Assembly: GCF_001544455.2 (NCBI RefSeq)
Contig: NZ_FCOC02000016.1
Location: 81,211-145,210 of the forward strand
Direction of reading: 5' to 3'
Length of the DNA: 64,000 nucleotides
DNA from: Caballeronia sordidicola
Lineage (GTDB): Bacteria > Pseudomonadota > Gammaproteobacteria > Burkholderiales > Burkholderiaceae
How positions within the stretch are numbered: the stretch's first letter is position 1; each line of letters opens with the position of its first letter. This document shows, one piece after another, positions 17,286 to 28,647 of this stretch. Below the pieces are notes generated by a model. The model saw nothing but the letters and a program-made list of their open reading frames with translations, made no database searches and had not been told where the DNA came from. The position numbers and the translations under genes are program-made.

Positions 17286-18275
17286 ATGGTGACTGAGATT
17301 CTCGCGCAACTCGATAACGCGGTGGGCAGCCTCCAGACTCTTCTCTACGTCGACGTTGTCCAGCCGCTCTTCTTCAAGGCCGGCTTGATGGGTTACGACG
17401 AAGACACGTACGACGCACTGTATTGGGTGATCATCGGCGCGCTGGAAGTGCTGGCGACATTCGCGATCCTGCGGCCGCTGGAAGCGCTTCGCCCCATTGA
17501 AACATGGCAGGACCGCAAGGCGGTTCGTTCTGACGTTTTCTATACGTGGATCGCCAAGCTCGGCATCATCAACCTTGCGTTCTTTTTCCTGTTGCAGCCG
17601 GTCTTCAATCATTGGCAGAGCCTGATGGTGATCCACGGCATTCCGAATATCGATGTGGATGGTCTCTGGCCCGGCGTGACCGATCAGCCGGTCGTGTCGT
17701 TCGTGATCTATCTCGTCGTGCTCGATTTTGCGGGCTATTGGTATCACCGCTGGCAACACCGGTTTGGCGTGTGGTGGGAACTGCACGCGGTCCATCATAG
17801 CCAGCAGCAGATGTCGCTCTGGGCTGACGACCGCAATCATTTTCTCGACGACATCATCCAGGCGGCATTTTTCGCAGGCATCTCGCTTTTTATCGGCGTG
17901 GAGCCGTCTCAGTTTGTGGTTCTGGTCGCGCTCGGCAATGTGCTGCAGAGCATCCAGCACGTGAACGCGCGCTTGCCGTTTGTGCCGATGCTCGACCGCT
18001 TGCTGGTAAGTCCCACGTTTCACCGGCGTCATCACGCGATTGGCTACGGTCACGAAGGTACGCGTTATGGCTGCAATTTCGGCGTGCTGTTTCCTTGGTG
18101 GGACATCCTGTTCAAGACTGCATCGTGGAACCGTGTGGTGGAGCCGACTGGCATTCGCGATCAGTTGCCCGCGCCCGCGGGTCTGGGACGTAACTATGGA
18201 ATGGGCATGTGGGCGCAGCAATGGCACGCATTTGTGCGCATTGCGCAGCGCTTGCGCCGTACGACCGCCGCCTGA
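17286..18275 (+). CDS. Sterol desaturase / fatty-acid hydroxylase family membrane protein
   Basis: 329-aa integral-membrane di-iron oxygenase. The eight-histidine set is visible: YWYHRWQHRFG, LHAVHHSQQQM and FHRRHHAIGYGHEGTRYGCNFG. Hydrophobic segments precede the first cluster and separate the second and third. The family hydroxylates or desaturates C-H bonds in lipids; likely targets in bacteria are membrane lipids or hopanoids. It ends before a strong terminator, so with the propeller gene it may form one transcription unit. Confidence 0.87.
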   Translation: MVTEILAQLDNAVGSLQTLLYVDVVQPLFFKAGLMGYDEDTYDALYWVIIGALEVLATFAILRPLEALRPIETWQDRKAVRSDVFYTWIAKLGIINLAFFFLLQPVFNHWQSLMVIHGIPNIDVDGLWPGVTDQPVVSFVIYLVVLDFAGYWYHRWQHRFGVWWELHAVHHSQQQMSLWADDRNHFLDDIIQAAFFAGISLFIGVEPSQFVVLVALGNVLQSIQHVNARLPFVPMLDRLLVSPTFHRRHHAIGYGHEGTRYGCNFGVLFPWWDILFKTASWNRVVEPTGIRDQLPAPAGLGRNYGMGMWAQQWHAFVRIAQRLRRTTAA

Positions 18276-18313
18276 ACAGTTTGATTGCGGCTTGAGCCGC
18301 GCCGATTGAGCTA

Positions 18314-18345
18314 ACGCCATGCGCTTTGCGCATGGCGTTTTTTTT
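18314..18345 (+). terminator. Rho-independent terminator
   Basis: An 11-bp perfect stem (ACGCCATGCGC / GCGCATGGCGT) with a TTT loop is followed by eight T. It closes the hydroxylase transcription unit and separates it from the kdp operon. Confidence 0.92.
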
Positions 18346-18476
18346 ATTGGCTTCGCGAGAGCGCCCGCAGGCTTCTTTACATGTTTTTTATACCCGCCGC
18401 CGTTCTCTTTTCCAGCCGTTTACACGCCTTCAACTAACCTTCAGCACGTCCAAATCCGCTACGGGAGAACAACACA

Positions 18477-18581
18477 ATGGACCTGCTTTATATCGCCGGC
18501 ATCGTCGCCTTCTGGGCCTTATGCGCGGCGCTTGCAATTGGTTGCGACAAGTTGCGTCGCGCTCCGGGAGGCCGTCCATGA
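18477..18581 (+). CDS. Small single-helix membrane peptide preceding kdpF
   Basis: 34 aa: MDLLYIAGIVAFWALCAAL then a positive end. One transmembrane helix is predicted by eye. The ATG follows GGGAG by 9 bases, and the TGA overlaps the kdpF ATG by 4 bases (ATGA). Its start resembles a short peptide often annotated before kdp in Burkholderiaceae. It may be a KdpF paralogue or a translational-coupling leader; nothing proves a function. Confidence 0.65.
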   Translation: MDLLYIAGIVAFWALCAALAIGCDKLRRAPGGRP

Positions 18582-18673
18582 CCACCTGGATGCTGGTGCT
18601 GGCCGGTGCCTCGACACTGCTCTTGTTCGTGTACCTCGTGTACGCGTTGCTGCGTGCGGAGGATCTGGAATGA
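18578..18673 (+). CDS. kdpF: KdpF, small subunit of the K+-transporting ATPase
   Basis: 31 aa, MTTWMLVLAGASTLLLFVYLVYALLRAEDLE, one transmembrane helix with the conserved end YALLRAE. KdpF stabilises the KdpFABC complex. Its stop overlaps the kdpA start by 4 bases, and its start overlaps the preceding peptide. Confidence 0.88.
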   Translation: MTTWMLVLAGASTLLLFVYLVYALLRAEDLE

Positions 18674-20478
18674 ACGCGAATACCGTGTTTCAAGCGGCTC
18701 TTTTTATTGTTGTGCTGATCGCGCTCGCGATCCCGGCAGGCCGATACATAACAGCCGTGCTCGATGGTTCTTCGGTGGTGGTTCGCCGAATCGGCCGCCC
18801 GATTGAATCAGTCTTGTACAAGCTCGCCGGAGTCGACGACAAAGCGGAAATGTCGTGGAAGCACTACGCCCTTGCCGTGCTCGCGTTCAACGCGCTGGGC
18901 ACGCTGGTCGTGTTCGGCTTCCTGCGTTTGCAGCAGTGGTTGCCGTCGAACCCGCAAGGCTTTGGTCCGATGACCCCGGATGGCGCGTTCAACACCGCCG
19001 TCAGCTTCGTCACCAATACCAACTGGCAGGACTACACCCCTGAAGCAACCGCGAGCTACCTGTCGCAAATGACCGGCTTGTCGGTGCAGAACTTCCTGTC
19101 GGCGGCAACGGGCATAGCGGTCGTGGTTGCATTGATTCGCGGCTTCGCACGCCATACCGCGAGCACCATCGGCAACTTCTGGGTCGACCTGACCCGTATC
19201 ACGCTGTATATCCTCGCGCCCATGGCAACCGTCATTGCGCTGGTGTTCGTGAGCCAGGGCGTGATCCAGAACTTCGAAGCCTATCGGGATGTCGGCACGC
19301 TTCAGACCACGACGTATCAGGCACCAAAAGTCGATGCCCAGGGTAACGCCGTGAAAGACGCCAAGGGCAATCCGGTGATGGTCGAGAACAAGGCCGACAA
19401 GCAGACGCTGGCAATGGGTCCGGTCGCCTCGCAAGAAGCCATCAAGATGCTCGGCACGAATGGCGGCGGTTTCTTCAATGCCAACTCGGCGCATCCGTAT
19501 GAAAACCCCACACCGTTCTCGAACTTCGTCCAGATGCTGTCCATGCTGATCATTCCCGCGTCGCTGTGCGTGGTGTTCGGAAGGATGGTCGGCGACAGGC
19601 GGCAGAGTTACGCAATCCTCGGGGCCATGACCATAGCGTTCGCGATTGCATGTTGGGGCGAAATCTCGTTCGAGCAGGCGGGAAATCCGCTGTTTGCATC
19701 GCTTCATGTCGATCAAAGTGCGTCGCCGATGCAAGCCGGCGGTAACGCCGAGGGCAAGGAAACGCGCTTCGGCATTGCGCAGTCGGGCATCTTCACGGTC
19801 GCCACGACCGCTGCTTCGTGCGGTGCGGTGAACAATACGCACGACTCGCTTACGCCAATGGGCGGCTTCGTTCCATTGCTGCTGATCCAGCTTGGCGAAG
19901 TGATCTTCGGCGGCGTGGGGTCCGGTCTCTACGGCATGCTCGTGTTCGCAATGCTCGCGGTGTTCGTCGCCGGCCTGATGATAGGCCGTACACCTGAATA
20001 TATCGGCAAAAAGATCGAATCGTACGAAATGAAGATGGTTGCGATCGTGGTACTGCTGACGCCATTCCTCGTGCTGCTCGGCGCGTCGATAGGGGTGCTG
20101 ACCACAGCCGGCACCGCGGGTATATCGAACCCTGGGCCGCATGGCTTCTCCGAAGTCCTGTACGCCTATAGCTCGGCCGCGAACAACAATGGCAGCGCGT
20201 TTGCGGGCCTCACGGTCAGCACGCCGTTCTACAACATCACGACCGGCATTGCGATGTGGTTCGGCCGCTTCGGCTCGATCATTCCGGTGCTTGCGATTGC
20301 CGGCGCGCTGGCCGCCAAGAAGCGCATTGCCACGACCGCCGGCAGCTTGCCAACGCACGGTCCGTTGTTTGTCGTGCTGCTGCTCGGCACCGTGGTGCTG
20401 GTGGGCGCACTGACGTATGTGCCTGCGCTTGCGCTGGGCCCGATAGTCGAGCATCTGATGATGCTCTCGGGCAAATAA
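18670..20478 (+). CDS. kdpA: K+-transporting ATPase subunit KdpA (channel-like)
   Basis: 602-aa integral-membrane subunit that selects and translocates K+. Four degenerate selectivity regions are readable: FNTAVSFVTNTNWQDYTPE, LGTNGGGFFNANSAHPYENP, TTAASCGAVNNTHDSLTPMGG and a fourth near GSAFAGLTVSTPFYNI. Length matches the family. The ATG at 18670 overlaps kdpF; upstream in-frame extension is excluded by the small genes. Codon use is uniform with the neighbours. Confidence 0.95.
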   Translation: MNANTVFQAALFIVVLIALAIPAGRYITAVLDGSSVVVRRIGRPIESVLYKLAGVDDKAEMSWKHYALAVLAFNALGTLVVFGFLRLQQWLPSNPQGFGPMTPDGAFNTAVSFVTNTNWQDYTPEATASYLSQMTGLSVQNFLSAATGIAVVVALIRGFARHTASTIGNFWVDLTRITLYILAPMATVIALVFVSQGVIQNFEAYRDVGTLQTTTYQAPKVDAQGNAVKDAKGNPVMVENKADKQTLAMGPVASQEAIKMLGTNGGGFFNANSAHPYENPTPFSNFVQMLSMLIIPASLCVVFGRMVGDRRQSYAILGAMTIAFAIACWGEISFEQAGNPLFASLHVDQSASPMQAGGNAEGKETRFGIAQSGIFTVATTAASCGAVNNTHDSLTPMGGFVPLLLIQLGEVIFGGVGSGLYGMLVFAMLAVFVAGLMIGRTPEYIGKKIESYEMKMVAIVVLLTPFLVLLGASIGVLTTAGTAGISNPGPHGFSEVLYAYSSAANNNGSAFAGLTVSTPFYNITTGIAMWFGRFGSIIPVLAIAGALAAKKRIATTAGSLPTHGPLFVVLLLGTVVLVGALTYVPALALGPIVEHLMMLSGK

Positions 20479-20502
20479 GCGGTCACTGATACAGAGGAAA
20501 GT

Positions 20503-22656
<2,154 letters not shown>

Positions 22657-22705
22657 ACTTCGTGGCGGTCACTTCATACCCTGGCTTTTAACTGGATCGT
22701 CAATC

Positions 22706-23287
22706 ATGAAAAACATCATTCGCCCCGTGATCGTACTGTTCGCGGCACTGACCGTCGTAACCGGGCTCATCTATCCGGCCGTGGTGACCGCGGTTGCCCA
22801 AGCGGCATTTCCGGCGCAAGCGAACGGCAGCGTGATCGAGAAGAGCGGCAAGCCAGTCGGCTCGGAACTCATCGGCCAGCAATTCGATGCGCCCGGTTAC
22901 TTCTGGGGCCGTCTGTCCGCGACTTCGCCGAATCCGTATAACGCGACTGCATCGAGCGGCTCGAATCTTGGTCCGACCAATCCCGCACTCGCCGATGAAG
23001 TCAAAGGGCGGATCAGCGCATTGCATGACGCCGATCCGGCCAACACTGCGCCCGTTCCCGTCGATCTCGTGACATCGTCTGGCAGTGGCCTCGACCCTGA
23101 GATCAGCCCGGCCGCCGCCGCGTATCAGATCGACCGCGTGGCGAAGGCCCGCAAGCTCTCGCATAACGACGTCGAAGCACTTGTTCAACGCGCGACCACC
23201 GGCCGCCAGTTCGGCATTCTCGGCGAAGCGCGTGTGAATGTGCTCAAGCTCAACCTTGCGCTTGACGAAATGAAGCCTGCAAGCTGA
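22706..23287 (+). CDS. kdpC: K+-transporting ATPase subunit KdpC
   Basis: 193 aa. One N-terminal transmembrane helix (MKNIIRPVIVLFAALTVVTGLIYP) anchors a periplasmic domain with family motifs LIGQQFDAPGYFWGRLSAT, NLGPTNPAL and ISPAAAAYQIDRVAKAR. KdpC supports ion binding in the complex. No kdpD or kdpE follows: the next gene is on the other strand, so the sensor pair is elsewhere or missing. Confidence 0.95.
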   Translation: MKNIIRPVIVLFAALTVVTGLIYPAVVTAVAQAAFPAQANGSVIEKSGKPVGSELIGQQFDAPGYFWGRLSATSPNPYNATASSGSNLGPTNPALADEVKGRISALHDADPANTAPVPVDLVTSSGSGLDPEISPAAAAYQIDRVAKARKLSHNDVEALVQRATTGRQFGILGEARVNVLKLNLALDEMKPAS

Positions 23288-23296
23288 TCAAGCGGC

Positions 23297-23653
23297 TTAT
23301 TTGTTGCTGCCCGCGCCTGTTCCATACAAACCATTGTTAAAGCCGCCGGCACCTTCGGTCTTATGCTGATTGCCTGCCGTCGCGCCTCGTGCGTTTCCCG
23401 CGGCTTCCTTCGACTGCGGTTTGAGCGACTCATGTACCGTCGATGCCGACGCATCGGGCTGTGTTCCAGCCGACGAAGTCCGATTGTCCTGAGACGAGCT
23501 GCCGTTTCCCTGCGAAATTTGCGCAAAGCCATAAGTGCTTAGCGCAAATAGAACGCTGCCCGCGAAAACCGCAGTCACACGCGCTCGCAAACGCTTGCGA
23601 AACTGCACATCGACGTTAAGGAAAGGAAAAGTGTCGTGCGCTTGGTAGGCCAT
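23297..23653 (-). CDS. Small exported protein, unknown function
   Basis: 118 aa from the ATG at 23653, or 143 aa from an upstream start at 23728. A basic segment (QFRKRLRARVTAVFAG) precedes a hydrophobic stretch ending in STYGFA, like a signal peptide; the mature part is low complexity, rich in Ser, Gly, Asn, Gln and Thr. I do not recognise a family. It is convergent with kdpC with only 9 bp between stops. Neither start has a clear SD, so the start is uncertain. Confidence 0.5.
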   Translation of the reverse strand: MAYQAHDTFPFLNVDVQFRKRLRARVTAVFAGSVLFALSTYGFAQISQGNGSSSQDNRTSSAGTQPDASASTVHESLKPQSKEAAGNARGATAGNQHKTEGAGGFNNGLYGTGAGSNK

Positions 23654-23886
23654 GGAGAGCGTAATAAATTGGAGTGTTAAGGCAACATGCACGAACAATG
23701 CCTGACCATTACCAAAATATTCCAACACATTACTTATTTATTACTGCTAGCGCCTTAACGCCGTTCTCCTAAGGTCACCAAGCGCTTGCCCATGCCTGCT
23801 CGGCAGTCATTTGCGCCAAGCTTTCTGCGAAATTAGTCCTACGACTTTATAATCGGCACCGGTCCCCAAAAATGCCGAGGCGCACG

Positions 23887-26800
23887 ATGCTACAAATGTC
23901 CCGGCGACAGTTCCTGAAAGTTTCCGCAAGCACGCTTGCCGGATCGAGCCTGGCCCTAATGGGCTTCTCGCCGGCGCCGGCTTTAGCGGAAGTCCGCCAG
24001 TACAAGCTGTCGCGTACTACTGAAACGCGTAATACCTGTCCGTACTGCTCAGTCGGATGCGGCATCCTGATGTACGGCCTGGGCGACAACGCTAAGAACG
24101 CCAAGTCGAGCATTATTCATATTGAAGGCGACCCGGATCATCCGGTCAATCGCGGCACGCTGTGCCCCAAGGGCGCGAGCCTTATCGATTTCATTCATAG
24201 TCCGAGCCGGTTGAAATTTCCGGAATATCGCGCGGCGGGATCGAATGAATGGAAACGCATGTCGTGGGAAGACGCACTCGATCGCATTGCCAAGCTGATG
24301 AAGGACGATCGCGACGCAAACTTTGTCGAGACGACCGAAGACGGCAAGAAGGTCAACCGATGGCTGACCACCGGCATGCTGGCGGCATCGGCCGGAAGCA
24401 ATGAAGTTGGATATTTGACGCACAAGACTGCACGCAGTCTTGGCATGCTCGCATTCGATAATCAAGCACGTGTCTGACACGGCCCGACGGTGGCAGGTCT
24501 TGCCCCGACGTTTGGCCGTGGAGCGATGACGAACCATTGGGTCGACATCAAGAACGCGGACGTGATTCTGGTAATGGGCGGCAATGCAGCCGAGGCGCAC
24601 CCGTGCGGTTTCAAATGGGTCACCGAAGCCAAGGCGCACAGAAAAGCAAGGCTGATCGTAGTCGATCCGCGCTTTACGCGGACAGCTTCGGTCGCGGATT
24701 ATTACGCGCAGATTCGCACGGGTTCGGACATTGTGTTCCTTGGCGGCGTAATTAATTATCTGCTGACGAACGACAAGATCCAGCACGAGTACGTCAAGAA
24801 TTACACGGACTTCCCGTTTATTGTCCGTGAGGACTTTGCGTTTACGGACGGGTTGTATTCCGGCTATGACGTGCAAAAGCATAGCTACGACAAATCGACC
24901 TGGGATTACGAACGCGGCGACGATGGTTACGCCAAAGTCGATCCCACGCTGCAGCATCCGCGCTGCGTGTACAACCTGATGAAGCAGCACTACTCGCGCT
25001 ATACGCCCGAGCAAGTGGAGAAGATCTGCGGCACGCCCAAGGAGAAATTTCTGAAGGTATGCGAGATGCTTGCGTCTACCGCCGTCCCCGGACGCGCCGG
25101 TACGATCCTGTACGCGCTTGGCTGGACGCATCATTCGGTTGGATCGCAGATCATCCGCACTGGCGCCATGGTGCAGTTGCTGCTGGGTAACATCGGCATT
25201 GCGGGCGGCGGCATGAATGCGTTGCGCGGCCACTCGAATATTCAGGGTTTGACCGACCTTGGGCTCATGTCGAACCTGCTGCCGGGCTATATGACGTTGC
25301 CCATGGAAGGCGAACAGGACTTCGATGCGTACATCAAGAAGCGTGCAACACAGCCATTACGCCCGAACCAATTAAGTTACTGGCGCAACTATCGTGCGTT
25401 CCATGTGAGCTTCATGAAGTCGTGGTGGGGCGCGAACGCGACCGCTGAAAACAACTTCGGCTTCGACTATTTGCCCAAGCTCGACAAGTCCTACGACATG
25501 CTGCAAGTGTTCGAGCTGATGAACCAGGGCAAGATGAACGGCTACCTCGCGCAAGGGTTCAATCCGCTTGCGGCGGCGCCGAACAAGGCGAAGATCGGCG
25601 CGAGTCTCGCCAAGCTGAAATGGCTCGTCATCATGGACCCGCTCGCTACTGAAACGTCCGAGTTCTGGAAGAACTTTGGCGAGTTCAACGACGTGGATCC
25701 ATCGAAGATCCAGACGGAAGTATTCCGCCTGCCCACTACGTGTTTTGCTGAAGAACGCGGTTCGCTCGTAAGTTCGAGCCGCGTACTGCAGTGGCACTGG
25801 CAGGGCGCGGACGGTCCGGGGGAATCGAAGAGCGACCTGGAAATCATGTCGGGCCTGTGGCTGCGAATCAGGAAGGCGTACAAGGAGCAGGGTGGCAAAT
25901 ACCCTGATCCCATTGTCAACATGAGCTGGCCGTATTCGGATCCGGAGAGTCCGACGCCCGAAGAAATCGCGATGGAGTTCAACGGCAAGGCTCTGGACGA
26001 CGTGACCGATGTCGCCGATAAAACCAAGGTCCTGGCGAAAAAAGGCGAGCAGTTGTCGAGCTTCGCGCTACTTCGCGACGACGGCAGCACGGCAAGCGGT
26101 TGCTGGATTTTCTGCGGATCATGGACGCAGGCCGGCAACCAGATGGGCCGTCGCGACAATTCGGACCCCACAGGTATTGGCAACACGTTGAACTGGGCAT
26201 GGGCGTGGCCGGCGAACCGGCGGATCTTATACAACCGTGCTTCATGCGACGTCAGCGGCAAGCCCTTCGACATGACGCGCAAGCTGATTGCGTGGAACGG
26301 CAAGACGTGGGCCGGTGCGGATATAGCCGACTTCAAGGCGGATGAACCGCCTGAAAATGGCATGAACCCGTTCATCATGAATCCGGAAGGCGTGGCGCGT
26401 TTCTTCTCGCGTGATGGTCTGGTGGAAGGGCCGTTCCCGGAGCATTACGAGCCGTTCGAAAACCCGCTGGGCTACAACCCGATGCACCCGGACAACAAGG
26501 CGGTCGTCAGCAATCCGGCGGCGCGCGTGTTCCCGGACGATCGCGCCGCGTTCGGCACGCACGAGCATTTCCCGCACACGGCGACGACTTATCGCCTGAC
26601 CGAGCACTTCCATTACTGGACCAAGCACGCGCGCCTCAACGCAATCGTGCAGCCGCAGCAGTTCGTGGAAATTGGCGAGGACCTGGCCAAGGAAGTCGGC
26701 GTGGTTGCGGGCGATCGCGTGAAAGTGTCGTCCAATCGCGGCCACATCGTTGCTGTCGCGGTCGTGACGAAGCGGATCAAACCTTTGATGATCGAGGGAA

Positions 26801-26955
26801 AGAAAGTTCAGACAGTTGGATTGCCGCTGCATTGGGGCTTCAAGGGACTCACGAAGCCAGGCTATCTCGTCAATACGCTAACGCCTTCCGTGGGCGACGG
26901 GAATTCGCAAACACCGGAATTCAAGTCGTTTCTCGTCAAGGTCGAAAAGGCATAA
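23887..26955 (+). CDS. fdnG: Formate dehydrogenase-N/O major subunit, selenoprotein (in-frame UGA = Sec)
   Basis: 1022-aa selenoprotein, periplasmic catalytic subunit of the respiratory formate dehydrogenase; it oxidises formate at a Mo-bis-MGD centre. The frame is interrupted by TGA at 24475-24477, yet the protein continues without a gap: NQARV-TGA-HGPTVAGLAPTFGRG exactly matches the Sec site of E. coli FdnG, and the Sec falls at residue 197 against 196 there. N-terminus: Tat signal SRRQFLK, then the 4Fe-4S motif CPYCSVGCG and later CPKGA. ATG 23887 has GAGG 6 bases upstream; an ATG at 23872 has none. The C-terminal domain ends in WGFKGLTKPGYLVNTLTP. A gene caller would report two broken ORFs (23872-24477 and 24490-26955); it is one gene. 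Confidence 0.95.
24475..24515 (+). promoter_or_regulatory. bSECIS element for selenocysteine insertion
   Basis: Right after the UGA the mRNA can fold with an apical AGGUCU loop (GGTCT at 24496-24500) flanked by GGC/GCC arms, as in the E. coli fdnG and fdhF SECIS hairpins. SelB binds this loop to deliver Sec-tRNA. Spacing from UGA to the loop (about 19 bases) fits bacterial elements. Confidence 0.8.
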
Positions 26956-26964
26956 GGAAAAGAG

Positions 26965-27906
26965 ATGGCACTGCAATCACTGGATATCAAACGTCTCTCT
27001 GCCACGACGCTGCCGGAGCCCCAGGCCCGCGCTCCCGTCACGGGCACAGTTGCGAAGCTGATCGATGTATCGAAGTGCATCGGCTGCAAGGCGTGTCAGA
27101 CGGCGTGCATGGAATGGAACGACTTGCGCGATGAAGTCGGCGATTCCATTGGCGTGTACGACAACCCGCGTGACCTGACCGAACATTCGTGGACGGTCAT
27201 GCGGTTCTCGGAATACGAGAATACCGAAGGCGATCTCGAGTGGCTGATCCGCAAGGACGGCTGCATGCATTGCGAGGACCCGGGGTGTCTGAAGGCATGT
27301 CCGTCGCCGGGTGCGATCGTTCAGTACACGAACGGCATCGTGGATTTTCACGAGGAGAACTGCATCGGCTGCGGCTACTGCGTGACGGGTTGCCCATTCA
27401 ATGTGCCGCGTATTTCGAAGCAGGACAATCGTGCGTATAAATGCACGCTGTGTTCGGACCGGGTCGCCGTTGGACAGGAACCGGCATGCGTGAAGACCTG
27501 CCCGACCGGCGCGATCATGTTCGGCACCAAAGAGGACATGAAGCAGCAGGCGGCCGACCGCGTGGTGGATCTGAAGGAACGCGGCTTTGCCAACGCAGGT
27601 TTGTATGATCCTGCGGGCGTGGGCGGCACGCATGTCATGTACGTGCTTCATCACGCCGACAAAGCCAATCTTTATCACGGCCTGCCGCAAAATCCGAAGA
27701 TCAGCGCAATGGTCTATCTTTGGAAGGGCCTGGCAAAACCGCTGGCGCTTGCCGGCATTGCAATGGCCGCGCTAGCGGGATTCTTCCACTACACGCGGGT
27801 CGGGCCGAATGAGGTGTCGGAGGCGGAAGAGGCCGAAGCGCAGCATGAAGCGGCAGAAGCGAATGAAGCACGCCGTTCACGGGAGGCATCCGATGAAGCA
27901 CGATGA
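26965..27906 (+). CDS. fdnH: Formate dehydrogenase iron-sulfur (beta) subunit
   Basis: 313 aa, electron-transfer subunit with four 4Fe-4S clusters. Cysteine groups: CIGCKACQTACMEWN, CMHCEDPGCLKACP, CIGCGYCVTGCPFNVP and the pair CTLCSDR ... PACVKTCPTGAI. The C-terminus has one transmembrane helix (PLALAGIAMAALAGFFHY) that anchors it to the cytochrome subunit, then a charged Glu/Ala-rich tail. Starts 9 bp after fdnG with AAGGAAAAGAG upstream, overlaps fdnI by 14 bp. Confidence 0.95.
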   Translation: MALQSLDIKRLSATTLPEPQARAPVTGTVAKLIDVSKCIGCKACQTACMEWNDLRDEVGDSIGVYDNPRDLTEHSWTVMRFSEYENTEGDLEWLIRKDGCMHCEDPGCLKACPSPGAIVQYTNGIVDFHEENCIGCGYCVTGCPFNVPRISKQDNRAYKCTLCSDRVAVGQEPACVKTCPTGAIMFGTKEDMKQQAADRVVDLKERGFANAGLYDPAGVGGTHVMYVLHHADKANLYHGLPQNPKISAMVYLWKGLAKPLALAGIAMAALAGFFHYTRVGPNEVSEAEEAEAQHEAAEANEARRSREASDEAR

Positions 27907-28549
27907 AAATGCTGTTCCAAGGGATGTGAAGGGCAACGGTCTGATCCTGCGCTATACGCCCAATGAACGCACGAACCACTGGATCACCGCCATCACGTTC
28001 GTCTTGCTGGCGTTGTCCGGACTGGCCATGTTTCATCCGGCCATGTCGTGGCTTTATGCGCTCCTGGGCGGCGGGCAATGGACGCGTATTTTGCATCCGT
28101 TCATTGGCTGCGTGATGTTTCTCTCGTTCCTGATCCTTGCGTTGCGATTCTGGCACCATAACTATCTCGACAAGAGCGACGTGCAGTGGATGCGCCAGAT
28201 TGGCGACGTGCTTGCCAATCGTGAGGAAAAACTTCCCGCCATTGGTAAATACAATGCCGGTCAGAAGCTCCTGTTCTTTACTATGGTCGCCTGCCTGCTG
28301 CTGCTTCTGGCAAGCGGTATTGTGATCTGGCGCAGATATTTCTCGTTCTATTTTCCGATCGAGATCATTCGCCTTGCCGCCGTTGTGCATGCCGCTGCGG
28401 CGTTTGTGCTGATTGTCGGAATCGTTGTGCATATTTATGCGGCTCTGTGGATCAAGGGATCGATTGGAGCAATGACGCGCGGCACCGTGACCTATGGCTG
28501 GGCGAAAAAGCATCATCCGAGATGGTTCAAGGAAATCATCGGGAAGTAA
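27893..28549 (+). CDS. fdnI: Formate dehydrogenase cytochrome b556 (gamma) subunit
   Basis: 218-aa membrane cytochrome that passes electrons from the beta subunit to quinone. Four hydrophobic helices; heme-ligand histidines are expected in ERTNHWITAI, RILHPFIGCVMF, AAVVHAAAAFVLI and GIVVHIYAALW. ATG 27893 is preceded by GGGAGG at the right distance and lies inside the end of fdnH. Its end is followed by a hairpin at 28586-28622. Confidence 0.93.
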   Translation: MKHDENAVPRDVKGNGLILRYTPNERTNHWITAITFVLLALSGLAMFHPAMSWLYALLGGGQWTRILHPFIGCVMFLSFLILALRFWHHNYLDKSDVQWMRQIGDVLANREEKLPAIGKYNAGQKLLFFTMVACLLLLLASGIVIWRRYFSFYFPIEIIRLAAVVHAAAAFVLIVGIVVHIYAALWIKGSIGAMTRGTVTYGWAKKHHPRWFKEIIGK

Positions 28550-28585
28550 GTCTGGCCAGGGCAAGCCAGCATCCGATGTAACCGG

Positions 28586-28622
28586 GCCGCCGCCGTTCTT
28601 TGCTTTTGGAAACGCGGCGGCT
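28586..28622 (+). terminator. Hairpin after fdnI, possible weak terminator or attenuator
   Basis: GCCGCCGCCGTT near 28586 pairs with AACGCGGCGGC ending at 28622 with one bulge and a TTTGCTTTT-type loop; only TCTTTAG follows, so it is not a strong terminator. It may reduce fdhE-sel expression relative to the enzyme genes. Confidence 0.4.
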
Positions 28623-28647
28623 CTTTAGTTTCAAGAGGTCGACAATC

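Noticed and set aside
24478..26955. A separate second formate dehydrogenase ORF starting at 24490
   Set aside because: It is the same frame as the upstream part after a UGA read as selenocysteine; the Sec context and SECIS explain it.
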